A stretch of DNA of 64,000 nt, taken from NCBI GenBank assembly GCA_030323885.1, contig CM059198.1, forward strand, positions 7,276,086-7,340,085. Reading direction: 5' to 3'. Every line of letters starts with the position of its first letter. The first letter of the stretch is position 1. Both the position numbers and the translations under genes were made by a program. Shown here piece by piece: positions 54,880 to 64,000 of this stretch. The notes beneath the pieces were generated by a model. That model saw only the letters and a program-made list of their open reading frames with translations. It did not search any database and was not told the DNA's origin. Origin of the DNA: Branchipolynoe longqiensis. Its lineage: Eukaryota > Annelida > Polychaeta > Phyllodocida > Polynoidae.

Positions 54880-55540
54880 TGCCCAGCCATCTCTGTCCTC
54901 TCTGCCCTTTCTGTCCTCTCCACCCTCTCTCTCTTCCCCGTCCTCTCCACCCTCTTTGTCTTCGCTGGGTTTGTTTTCCCTCTATGTCATGTTTGTCCTC
55001 TCTTTCATCTCTGTCCTATATGTCCTCGCAGTCGTTTTCTCTTCTCTAGGTCCGTTCTCTCCTTTCTTTTTGTCCTCTTTCTCCTTTCAGTCATTTCAGT
55101 CCTCTCCGCCATATCTCCTCCCTGTCTTCTCTAGCCTCTCTATGCTTCCTGTGCTCTCTCTCTTCTCTCAGATCTGTCTGGTTGTTCTACCCTCTATATT
55201 GTCTCTATCCGTTATGGCCTTTCTATCCTCTGATCCCTCTCTGTTCTGTCTGTTATGTATCCCCTCTCTGCCCTCTCAGTCCCCTTGTCCTCCCTCTACC
55301 CTCTGTATTCCATATCCTCTATGTCCCTTCGATCTTCTTTGTCCTCTCTATCCTTTCTGTCCTCCCTATCCTCTCTCTCTCTTCTGTCCACTTTCTCCTT
55401 TTCGGTCCTTTCTCTCCTCTCTATCATTTGTGTCCTCTCTATTCTCTCAGACCTGTTTGGCTATTCTATCCTCTCTACCCTCTCTGTCCTCTCTGTCATC
55501 TGTCCTTTCCCGCATACAACCTGTGAACCATGCCCTTCTT
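54880..55540. repeat. Pyrimidine tract (CCTCTCTGTCCTCTC)
   Basis: About 650 bp of CTCTCTGTCC and CTCTCTATCC repeats. Plus-strand Ser/Leu-rich frames are compositional. It lies immediately upstream of the possible exon at 55551. Confidence 0.85.
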
Positions 55541-55550
55541 TTTCACACAG

Positions 55551-55708
55551 GAGCTCACTGTAACACCAAACGCAAATGTTTGCAATTCCCTAAAGGCGCC
55601 TGTGTCGCTAACTATGATCAGCTCGAAGCTGCAATGTCGATGAACTTGACTCACGCAGAACTATATATGTTATATATGAACACACCGCCTGACTCTTGTT
55701 ACAGATAA
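55551..55708 (+). CDS. Possible terminal exon of a host gene (unknown)
   Basis: A clean acceptor (CCCTTCTTTTTCACACAG) ends at 55550 after a long pyrimidine tract. The following 158 bp read without stop as AHCNTKRKCLQFPKGACVAN, then YDQLEAAMSMNLTHAELYML, ending SCYR and TAA at 55706-55708; the intron would be phase 1. Base composition and codon variety differ sharply from the low-complexity sequence on both sides. Four cysteines suggest a secreted or extracellular tail. No family recognised and no upstream exon found in the window, so this remains tentative. No poly(A) signal is obvious soon after the stop. Confidence 0.4.
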
Positions 55709-55779
55709 ACCCGATACTTGTCCATCTCTTTCTAGAGCCTTTGTATTCATCCTACACTGTCTCTTTCATCCACCTGTCA

Positions 55780-55851
55780 ACCTTCACCCTTAATTCATTC
55801 TCCCCATTCCTGTCTCCCACACCCCTCTCCTCTCCCTTCCACTCCCCTGAG

Positions 55852-55888
<37 letters not shown>

Positions 55889-56075
55889 CCCACTCCTCCC
55901 TCGCCCACTCCCCTCATCCCCCTCCCCACTCCTCTCCCTTCCACTCCCCTGACACCCCCCCCCCCACTCCTCTCCCTTCCACTCTCCTGAGACCCCCCCG
56001 CCCACACTCCTCTCTCGCACATCCTCAGACCCTTCCCCCACTCCTCTCCCTTCCTCCACCCAACGTGTCCCGCTC
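55780..56075. repeat. C-rich tract with long poly-C
   Basis: Includes a pure C run of about 34 (55853-55886). Confidence 0.85.
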
Positions 56076-56079
56076 ACTC

Positions 56080-56464
56080 TATTACCTTTCATGATTCCCC
56101 TGGGTTCCAGTTACCAGCTGCCCATCTCCCCAGCCCGGGACCGCGGACACCGGCAGATCAGGTAACACCCCACCCCCCCTAACCCCGCCCCTCCCCACAT
56201 CCACCCCCGTCCAACCCCGTCCGCACTCCTGCACCATTGATCCGCTCAGCCGGGTCCCGGACACCGTGGAGGAGTTGGGGGAGGGAAGCGCCCACAGGAG
56301 GAAGGCTGCGCGCACCCCTCCACGTTTGCAGTCGGCGGGGCGCCGTGAGACGAAACGAGCAGGCACGCTACTGGAGGAACCCACTCCCACCTCCACTTAC
56401 CTGAAGGAGCCGGGAACTGTGCATTACGCTGCCATCCACCTCAACTGTCAACTGTCTTAGGACG
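56080..56464. other. GC-rich segment with possible minus-strand mini-exon
   Basis: On the minus strand a consensus donor CAG|GTAAGTGG lies at 56393-56403. Upstream of it, about 54 bp (56401-56454) read VEVDGSVMHSSRLLQ without stop, after a pyrimidine-rich tract. CpG is high in 56200-56350. Might be part of a gene; unsupported otherwise. Confidence 0.25.
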
Positions 56465-57020
56465 CTTCAGGAGGAGCAGGAGGAGCAGGAGGAGTGGGGC
56501 AAGTAAGAATACCCGAAGGAGTGGGAGGAGCAGAAGTAGGAGCCGGAGGAGTAGGAGCAGGAGGAATAGGAGCAGGAGGAGCAGGAGCAGGAGGAATAAG
56601 AGGAGCATGGGGAGGAGAGTAGGAGAGGTGGGAACGACGAGGAGGAGGAAGAGTAGAAGGAGGAGTAACTGGAGGACTGGAGGAAGTGGAGTAGGCGTGT
56701 GAGCAGGAGCAGGAACAGGATGACTGGATGAGGTGGACCAGAAGGAGTGCGAACAGGAGGAGGAACAGGAGGACTGGAGGAGAGGACAATAAGTAGGAGG
56801 AGGGGCAGGATCAGAAAACCTGTTGGCGGAGTCATCGCTTTCCTCCAATTGTAGCTCATCGCTACACCTAGCTGACTCCATCACCTGGAAGAGGAATAGG
56901 AGGAGCACGAGGAACAGGAGCAGACAGGCTCAGGGAAGAACCAGTCCTTCCCTCCAATTATTGTTGACTCCGAAATCAACATCACTTAGGGTACTGGAGG
57001 AGGACCAGGAGTAGACAGGT
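56465..57020. repeat. Purine tract (GGAGCAGGAGGAG)
   Basis: GGAGCAGGA repeats over about 350 bp, then a less regular part. Frames on both strands are compositional. Confidence 0.85.
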
Positions 57021-57034
57021 GTGGCTCACAGCCT

Positions 57035-57346
57035 TTTTTTCTTTTCTTGAAGATTCATACTGCCTATTATGGATAAGTCTTGACTAGACTTGTTTTCACC
57101 ATTAGACAGTTTGTCGATAGAAAGCCCGAGCCTACACTTTTACCGACCCAGAGGATTTGTAACCTCCCACACCACATAGACCTGGTCTGAGAGCAACCGT
57201 CCTTCGATGATGCTGTAAGTTATACACAGCGGTGGAAATCCAAAGTGGCAGAGGTGGAGGCATGGGGAATCGAACCACCGACCTTCAGATTAGGAGTCCG
57301 ACCTAGACAAAAGTCAGACACTCTAACCACTCCGCCACAGAGAACA
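57035..57346 (-). mobile_element. SINE-A, nearly full length
   Basis: Minus strand head GTTCTCTGTGGCGGAGTGGT at 57346, box B GGTTCGATTCC near 57275, tail in an A-run near 57045. Confidence 0.85.
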
Positions 57347-57351
57347 CCATG

Positions 57352-57452
57352 AGCCTACACAGTGTACACACTGTACACACTATAGATACAGTACACACTG
57401 TACACATTGTACGCACTGTACACACTGTACACACTGTACACACTGTAAGGTA
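57352..57452. repeat. 10-bp minisatellite (TACACACTG)
   Basis: Ten or so units of TACACACTG plus one base. Confidence 0.9.
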
Positions 57453-57953
57453 TGCAAGTATACAGTACGGGTCTGGCTGTAGGAAGAGGCCTGGGTCGGA
57501 CAGTGCAGGAGGCTGAGAGAATAAGTTTATCATACTTCATACCTGTGAGGAGCAGGACTGACGAGCACAGGTCACGGATACACTTCACCACTGTATAGAA
57601 GTGTGGCGCTTACCTTTGGAGTAGACCCTACTTGGGAATCTAGCCAATGCTCTGATAAATGTTCTAACACTGGAGACATTTGCTTTGTGGAGTAATCCCC
57701 ACTATAGTTTTCAACGGTAGTTTCAAAGGAATCTCTACCAATGGCATGTCTGTACACACTGCCTGGATCAGTGTTGCGCTGGAGTTAAAAGCAAACCTGT
57801 GGACGAGGAGAATTGGATAAGGTAAGATTACATCAACTGTGTGTTAGGTCTTTATTGCACTTTTGTTTGTAGCTTCATGTTCGCCCATGTTCGCTAAAAA
57901 CATACATGTCCACTCCCATTCCCTTCTCACTCCCCCTCCCCTGTCGCTTCTCA
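57453..57953. other. Unassigned
   Basis: No frame or repeat recognised. Confidence 0.5.
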
Positions 57954-58401
57954 AGCTAAGATTCCATATACGCGGTATGCGGAATGTGGCATGTGGCATG
58001 TGGCATGCAAATGCAAATGCGAACGTGGTATGCAACATAGATACCCATGCCAACCTCCAATAGGCGGTCTACTTTTTGTGTTAGGGGGTCGTGAAATGAA
58101 CCAAAAAAAAAGAAAAAGATACCCATCCCATTTCTGGGTTTCTTTGCTCCAAATTTGTGAAGGGAAGTCGAAGTTACTATTGTTTCTTTTATGGCAAACG
58201 CAGCAGCATTTGCATTCGCATTCACACCGATCGGTCCATGGGTCAATCCATTTGCCGCATTCGCATTCGCATTCACATTCACATTCGCGTTCGTATTCGC
58301 ATTCGGATACATGGAAGGACCACTATTCATGTACATGCTTTTCGATTTTTTTGCTGCACTCGCATTCGCATAACGCATACCGCGTATATGGAATCTTAGC
58401 T
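57954..58401. mobile_element. MITE-1, full length
   Basis: AGCTAAGATTCCATATACGC to the complement at 58401. Flanks TCA and TAA, no longer identical. Interior with GCATTCGCATTCACATTC arrays. Confidence 0.85.
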
Positions 58402-58409
58402 TAAGGCTC

Positions 58410-60090
58410 CCCAACCCCCACTCTCCTCACACTCCTTTTCCTCCAACTTCCTCTCCTCTCCAAATCCCCTCCCTGTCCATCCCTCTCCCTCCTCCAACTA
58501 TCCCTCTCCCTCCTCCGTCTTCTCACCATCCATCTCTCTCCACCCGTCTCACAATCCCCTCCTTCTCCCTTCCCAATCCGTCTCCCTCTCCACTATCATG
58601 CCCTCCACATCTTCCTTCACACTTCCAACCTTTCCCCTATCAATACTTCCCCCTCTCCCCTCAAGCTCAACTCCCCGCGAACCTCTCAATAGTCCCATCC
58701 ACTCTTCTTCCACTCCCTCTCCCTCTTCTTGCACCCTCCCACCTCCACCTGCCTCCCACTCTCCCACTTCCACCCGTCCCCCACTTCCCCATACTTCCCC
58801 CTCCCACTTTCTCGCCCTCTCAGCTACCACACCTGCCCCCCCTACCCTCACACTCCCCCACTTTCCCCTCTAAATACTCCTCCCACTCTTCTCCCACTCG
58901 CCCTCGCTCTTCCTTCCCCGACCCCACCCCCTCCACACCCCTCAATTCCTCCTCCCACACCCCTACGTCCCCCTCCCACCCTCTCTCCCTATCCTCTATC
59001 ACACCCTTCCTATCTTCCCACACATTCTCCCACATCCCCTTCTCACTATTCCTCCCACTCTTCTCCCACTCCCCGTCCCTCTTTCCTTCAACTCCCACCC
59101 CCATCCGCCTTCCACCACTCTCTTTAATCTCACCACCCTTCTCCCTTACATCCCAATCTCCCTCCCTCTCCTGTCTCTCTCCTGACCCACTCTCCCATGT
59201 TACCTCCCACTCTCAGTACCCCCTACTCTGCCCCCTTCCTCTCCCTCTCCTTCTCCTTTCCCTCTCCCCTTGCATTCTCCCCCTGTTCCCTCTTAGTGCC
59301 TCCTGTTCTTCTTCCCGTCTCTCTCCCTCTCCGTTCCCTCTCCCTCCCACTCTACCCTTTACCTCCCACTCCCCCTGTTCGCTCTAAGTACATCTCTCCT
59401 TCTTCTCTCCCTCCCTCTGCCCCCATTTTCCCACTCTCCCCCTTCTTCGTCTAACTACCTTCTTCCCCTCCTCTTCTTCCCTCTCCCCTCCACCTTTCCT
59501 CCCACTCTTCCTCTTGCTCTAACTACCCTCTCTCCCTCCCTCTTCCTTCCCTCTCATACTCTTCCCCCTGTTCCCTATCAGTACCCCCTCTCTCCCCTCT
59601 CTTCCTTCCCTCTCCCCTCCCCCCTGTCCTCCCTCTCCTCTTCTCTCCCTCTCTCCCCCCCTTCTCCCTCCCCCCCTCCCACTCTCCTCCTCTTCCCCAC
59701 TCTCCCCCTCTTCGCTCTAACTACCCCCTCTCTCCCCCTCCCTCTTCTTCCCTCTCCCACTCCCACTCTCCCCCTTGTTCCCGATCAGTACCTCTCTCCC
59801 CTCCCTCTTCTTCCCTCTCCCTTCCCACTCTGCCCCCTGTCCCCTCCACTCTCCCCCTCTTCGCTCTAACTACCCTCTCTCCCCCTCCTCTTCCTTCCTT
59901 ACACTCCCACTCTCCCCTGTTCCCTATAAGTATCCCCTACTCTCCCCCTCCTTCTCCCTCTCTTGTCCCTCTCCCCTTGCACTCCGCCTGCTGCTCCAGT
60001 CCCACTCCGACTCCATCTCCGTTCCGACTTCTATCACCCCCCCCCTACAACCCCCCTTTGTTCTCTCCTCCCACTTCCCATCCCTCCTGC
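58410..60090. repeat. 1.7-kb polypyrimidine tract
   Basis: Almost uninterrupted CTCCCACTC, CCCTCTCCC and TCTTCCCTC words. Could form triplex DNA. No supported gene. Confidence 0.9.
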
Positions 60091-60160
60091 AGTCCAATTG
60101 CGGACGCAGAGAGAGTACGTGAGAAGTGAAGCATGCTGGATACATTTGTGGTGAAAAGGG

Positions 60161-60315
60161 CGGATAAGCAAGGATGTGAAATCGTCAGTTTAGTATCCAA
60201 GATGTAACGATCATAAACAAAATCAACCAATATGCTGGATGTGTGTGTTATGTTTTAATTTACAGAGCATATATTATTATTGATAACATAATTATATATT
60301 AGGCGTAGGCATAGG

Positions 60316-60350
<35 letters not shown>

Positions 60351-60960
60351 ACTGAAATAATGATGATGGGCCAAGGGTGGATAAGCAAGGATGTGAAATC
60401 GTCAGTTTAGTATCCAAGATGTAACGATGACAGACAAAATCAACCAATATGATGGATATGTGTTGGTTATTTTTTATTTACAGACCATATAGTATTCTTG
60501 ATAAATTCATTATATATTAGGCGTAGGCCCTACATATATATCTATATATATGCTGTATAAGAATTAAACGGGTATAATAACCCGGAATATCCCTCCTCTC
60601 CCTCATTGGTCACTCGGCCCCTGGGACTGTGGGAGTCTCTCATAGTCATCTACCACTCCAGCCTCACCACCTCAGCTCAGTGGAGGCGCCCCTCCCATTC
60701 AGACTGTAACCACCACTGCCTGTACCTATAACTGAAATGATGATGATGGACCAAGGGCGGATAAGCAAGGATGTGAAATCGTCAGTTTAGTATCCAAGAT
60801 GTAACGTTGAGAGACAAAATCAACCAATATGCTGGATATGTGTTGGTTATTTTTTATTTACAGAGCATATTATTATTTGGAAAATAATTATATATTAGGC
60901 GTAGGCCCTACATATATACAACTATATATATATAACTGAAATAATGATGATGGACCGAGG
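60161..60960 (+). repeat. Three tandem units of about 217 bp
   Basis: Units start GGATAAGCAAGGATGTGAAA at about 60162, 60379 and 60759 and contain GTTTAGTATCCAAGATGTAA and TATATTAGGCGTAGGCCCTA. TA runs lie at the ends. The third is displaced by the insert at 60560-60720. Confidence 0.85.
60560..60720. repeat. Dispersed repeat E insert
   Basis: CTGTATAAGAATTAAACGGG and GTGGAGGCGCCCCTCCCATT resemble 10830-10990. Confidence 0.55.
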
Positions 60961-61041
60961 ACAAATCCCGAAAGCTCAATGAGGGAAGACACTGAGTAAG
61001 CTTCCACAAGGCTTAATCTGCCATGTCACAAGTTTATGGTG

Positions 61042-61600
61042 CTGTCACATTACGACGCTTCTCGCCAACGTGCGTCAAAGTGTGTGATTTTTTGCCGCTA
61101 CATCGGGATACGTCAGGAAGCGTTACGCGCGCCTTGGTATATGTTGATATACGGCGATGTTCGGCGAGGGTCGGCAGCGCGCATCAGGGAATCGGCAAAG
61201 TTTTGTGATTGCACAAAACTTTTGACGACTGACAACGCACGACAACCCGCAGGTGCCAATATTATGGCGACGTTAGGGGCACGTCAAAATCGCTGGAATA
61301 ATGTTATGCAAACACTAGGCAGACGCCATGCACGCATGAGGGTCGTTCCCACATGTTGCGCCAAACTATTGCTTTGTTGTTTTATGTCCTAGCTACACCT
61401 AAGGTCATATCAGGATGGCGTGCCAACACTTTTTAGTTTTTTTTCTCACGCGTCGATATACGTTACCACAACGTCGGCCTCACGCTACCAACACGTTGCA
61501 CTGACATCAAACCTTTTCCCACCACGCCAAAAAGTTTGACATGTCTCAACCTTTTTGCACATTGGCGGGGCGCTGGCGAGAAGCATCGTAATGTGACAGG
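61042..61600. mobile_element. MITE-5, 559 bp, with SINE-B tail inside
   Basis: Left CTGTCACATTACGACGCTTC, right complement CCTGTCACATTACGATGCTT. At 61372-61425 a SINE-B tail fragment (GTTGTTTTATGTCCTAGCTA) is embedded. Confidence 0.7.
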
Positions 61601-62639
61601 GGTATAAGGTTTGGAGTACCCAGTCCATCGCCCAACTGGGTCAGAGCTAACCTCTGGCAGAGGGTGGCCGCTAGCAGAGCATGGGACATTCCGTAATAAG
61701 GCTGCCCCTGCTAGCCCAGCGCCACCTGTTGCAGTGTGGATTTAGTTGAAGATAACCCCATGGCTATTCCTCTTGTGAGGCCCCTCTCAAAGTCCTACTG
61801 TAACATCTTATGACTTTCTACACATAGTTACATTATAAAATAGATTCCATTTAAAGTACCCATTTGTTTTAGTTACTAGATAGAAGAATGTGTAACCCAT
61901 TGCTGAACCCAGACTGATAGGGTGGGAAACAGTCATGTTTGGTATTTAATGTTGAATGTGTATTGAATCTGGATTGAATTTGCATGCAGTGCTTCGGATA
62001 TGATAGAGGTGTCTGGTCAAGTTGCCATGACCTGGTGATAGCTGGGATGTGGGAATGAGGGGTGCACCTGAGCTGCACCCATCTCTACTGTCCTGGAACC
62101 TCAAGATGCCCGCCATAATGAGTAAAATATAAATATGCCATGGATCAATGACATCATGTACCTTCAATAATATCATGTACCATCAATATCATGTACCTTC
62201 AATGACATGCCGGTAGGAGTGTTGGAGAGATTAAAAGCCTGGGAGAGCTGGCAGTCACCACTACACCTTTCATGTGACAAGAGGTATGTTTGTGTCCATC
62301 CTCTATTCTGTGCTATACCCCCTGTACCCACTTCACTATTTTAGACAATCAACTATAGGACTCAGCTACACCACACATTTCCTATACTACACCCTCTGGT
62401 ACTTTATGGTATTTTATATATATATATTTAACTTGCATTTCATTATAGCTCACTTCCAATCCATTGTTAAAGATCTGGTGACCACCTTTTAAGAGGGATT
62501 AGCCCATAGATTACACTACAACAGTGTATAACATACTATGCACCTTGGCTGAGGCTTCCCTAGAACTTGAGGCCCTGGGGTTCAGTGTGTTAAGTGTGTA
62601 GGTACTTCGACATTGACTGCAAATGCAATAGTGGATAGC
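61601..62639. other. Unassigned
   Basis: A GCCACCTGTTGCAGTGTGG piece near 61720 may be eroded LTR of the 1786-2120 type. No frame recognised. Confidence 0.45.
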
Positions 62640-62770
62640 ATAGTCAGTGCCGCCACCACATGGTAGAGCTGATCCCTACGGACTACTATATATATATATA
62701 TGATGTATAACGAATTATGCGAGTAGAAAGATATGTAAGGGAATTAGTATCATTGTTGCTATACTCCGTA
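62640..62770. repeat. LTR-like scraps
   Basis: GCCGCCACCACATGGTAGAG and GGACTACTA (like 25500-25548), then a TA run, then GATGTATAACGAATTATGCG (like 26717). Confidence 0.45.
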
Positions 62771-63176
62771 AAGCCCCTCTCACACCCCGCCGGATTGAAC
62801 AACGGACAGAATTGTCTAGTCCAGTGGTGTTTGCGCATGATAAGTATCAACATGTATTAAAATGTGTCAAAATGTTGCGATATCAGGTCAAAGGCTGCCG
62901 GACGAACAGACGAACGGACATGAAACAGATATGAACGGATAGCCAACAGACAAAACAAACTCAAACCGGACAAGAACCATAGACATCAATCCGGCGGCAT
63001 CCTTTCCAAGTTTTGTGCATGTTCAAGACTTGTACTGGATCGGGCCGGATATCAATGGGTATCAATGGATATGCAACAGATATGCAACGGATACAAACCA
63101 GACTTTTCCAGATATCAACAGACTTTGTTTGGTTTCTTTCCGTTTCCTCAATCTGGCGAGGTGTGACAGGGGCTTT
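62770..63176. mobile_element. MITE-4, best copy
   Basis: Left AAGCCCCTCTCACACCCCGC, right complement AAGCCCCTGTCACACCTCGC. Interior rich in GGATATCAATGG-like words. The other copy is 37069-37464. Confidence 0.8.
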
Positions 63177-63414
63177 AAATCCAACACTGTACCGGTGGCG
63201 CCACCTGCGGCCTGCTCGCCTCCACCGGATGTAGATCAGCGTCACTCGCACCGGAGGATTTTTTCTATTGACTACACAATGCAATATTGCAATAGATAAA
63301 GTCACTCTCCACCCAGCCCTAACCAATATGGTATGGTTCTTCCCCTGCATTTGATTCTTCTGTAACCTTCAGAGAGTTTGTAATGAGAACTATTTCATGG
63401 GCGAGGAACTTTGT

Positions 63415-64000
63415 ACAGGAACTGACCTGAGTACCGGTGGGTGGAGAGTGAATTTCCACATACAGTGACCTGAGTAGCGGTGGGTGGAGTGTGACTTTGC
63501 CCATGCTGTAATCTGAATATAGCTGCAGTGTGACTTAGCACATACACTGCCCTAAGTATGGCTAAAGGTTGAATGGAGAATGACTTTGCACATGCTGTAA
63601 TCTGAATATGGCTGCAGTGTGACTTAGGACATAAACTGCCCTAAGTATGACTAAAGGTTGACTGGAGAATGACTTTGCACATACTGTGGCCTAATCAGAG
63701 TTGGATGGAGAATGACTTTGCACATACTGTGGCCTAAGTAGGGTTGACTGGAACGTGACTTTGCACATACTGTGGCCTAAGCAGGATTGAATGGAGAATG
63801 ACTTTGCACATACTGTGGCCTAAGCAGGGTTGAATGGAGAGTGACTATGCACATATTGTAGCCTAAGCAGGGTTGAATGGAGACTGGCTTTGCACATATT
63901 ATGGCCTAAGCAGGGTTGAATGGAGAATGACTTTGCACATACTGTGGCCTAAGTATGGTTGAATGGAGAATGACTTTGCACATAGGGTGGCCTAAGCAGG
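63415..64000. repeat. 43-bp minisatellite, continues past window
   Basis: Units like GGTTGAATGGAGAATGACTT, TGCACATACTGTGGCCTAAG; the right half is most regular. It extends beyond 64000. Confidence 0.9.

Noticed and set aside
54853..55708. Ser/Leu/Pro-rich plus-strand frames
   Set aside because: Compositional product of the CTCTC tract; only the last 158 bp looks different and is listed separately.
56100..56165. Plus-strand micro-exon between CCCCAG and GTAAC
   Set aside because: Only 28 bp, no frame context and no supporting neighbour.
58157..58414. His/Ser/Arg or Asn/Ala repeat frames inside MITE-1
   Set aside because: Produced by the GCATTC hexamers in several frames at once.

Overview
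The window is intergenic DNA from a repeat-rich animal genome, most likely a marine mollusc. No complete host gene is visible. The mollusc call rests on the repeat types (DIRS-like tyrosine-recombinase retrotransposons, a SINE resembling the V-SINEs known across molluscs, several tRNA-derived SINEs, RT-bearing LINE debris) and on the many AT and minisatellite arrays. The SINE resemblance is from memory and was not tested by alignment.

Layout. 1-5311: a minus-strand DIRS-like element (gag, RT-RNase H, tyrosine recombinase) whose 3' end lies off the window, with a 335-bp solo LTR inserted between its RT and RNase H parts. 5.7-17.4 kb: MITEs, SINEs and minisatellites, including a 62-bp array with a seven-unit higher-order period (14.1-15.3 kb). 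17.45-21.7 kb: a second, plus-strand, decayed DIRS-like copy that has lost its 5' end next to a SINE. 22-32.7 kb: MITEs, two local tandem duplications, LTR-like pieces and a LINE RT fragment. 32.9-38.7 kb: a 5'-truncated LINE with an 11-bp target duplication, a 30-bp minisatellite, abutting MITEs, and an apparently chimeric insertion carrying the same LINE 3' tail. 39-43.6 kb: a minus-strand LINE pseudogene split by a Ty3/gypsy-like LTR-gag piece, then a 1.6-kb minisatellite. 44-50.7 kb: G- and C-rich tracts, MITEs, a second gypsy gag/LTR remnant, LINE and SINE fragments. 51-64 kb: more copies of the same MITEs, long polypyrimidine and polypurine tracts, one or two possible host exons (55551-55708 plus strand; about 56401-56454 minus strand), and a 43-bp minisatellite running off the end.

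Local names used here: SINE-A (tRNA-like, head at 36644), SINE-B (tRNA-like, tail near GACGTAAAACTCCAACAAC), SINE-C (tRNA-like, found as head-to-tail dimers), V-SINE; MITE-1 to MITE-12 are inverted-repeat elements without coding capacity. None of the protein-coding transposons is intact apart from the gag frame of the first DIRS copy. MITE-1 has three full-length copies with recognisable ends plus one with degraded ends, and two partial copies of the same pair are nearly identical, so some activity or duplication is recent. Most sizeable stretches without a listed repeat have their own entry stating that nothing was recognised; smaller gaps do not.
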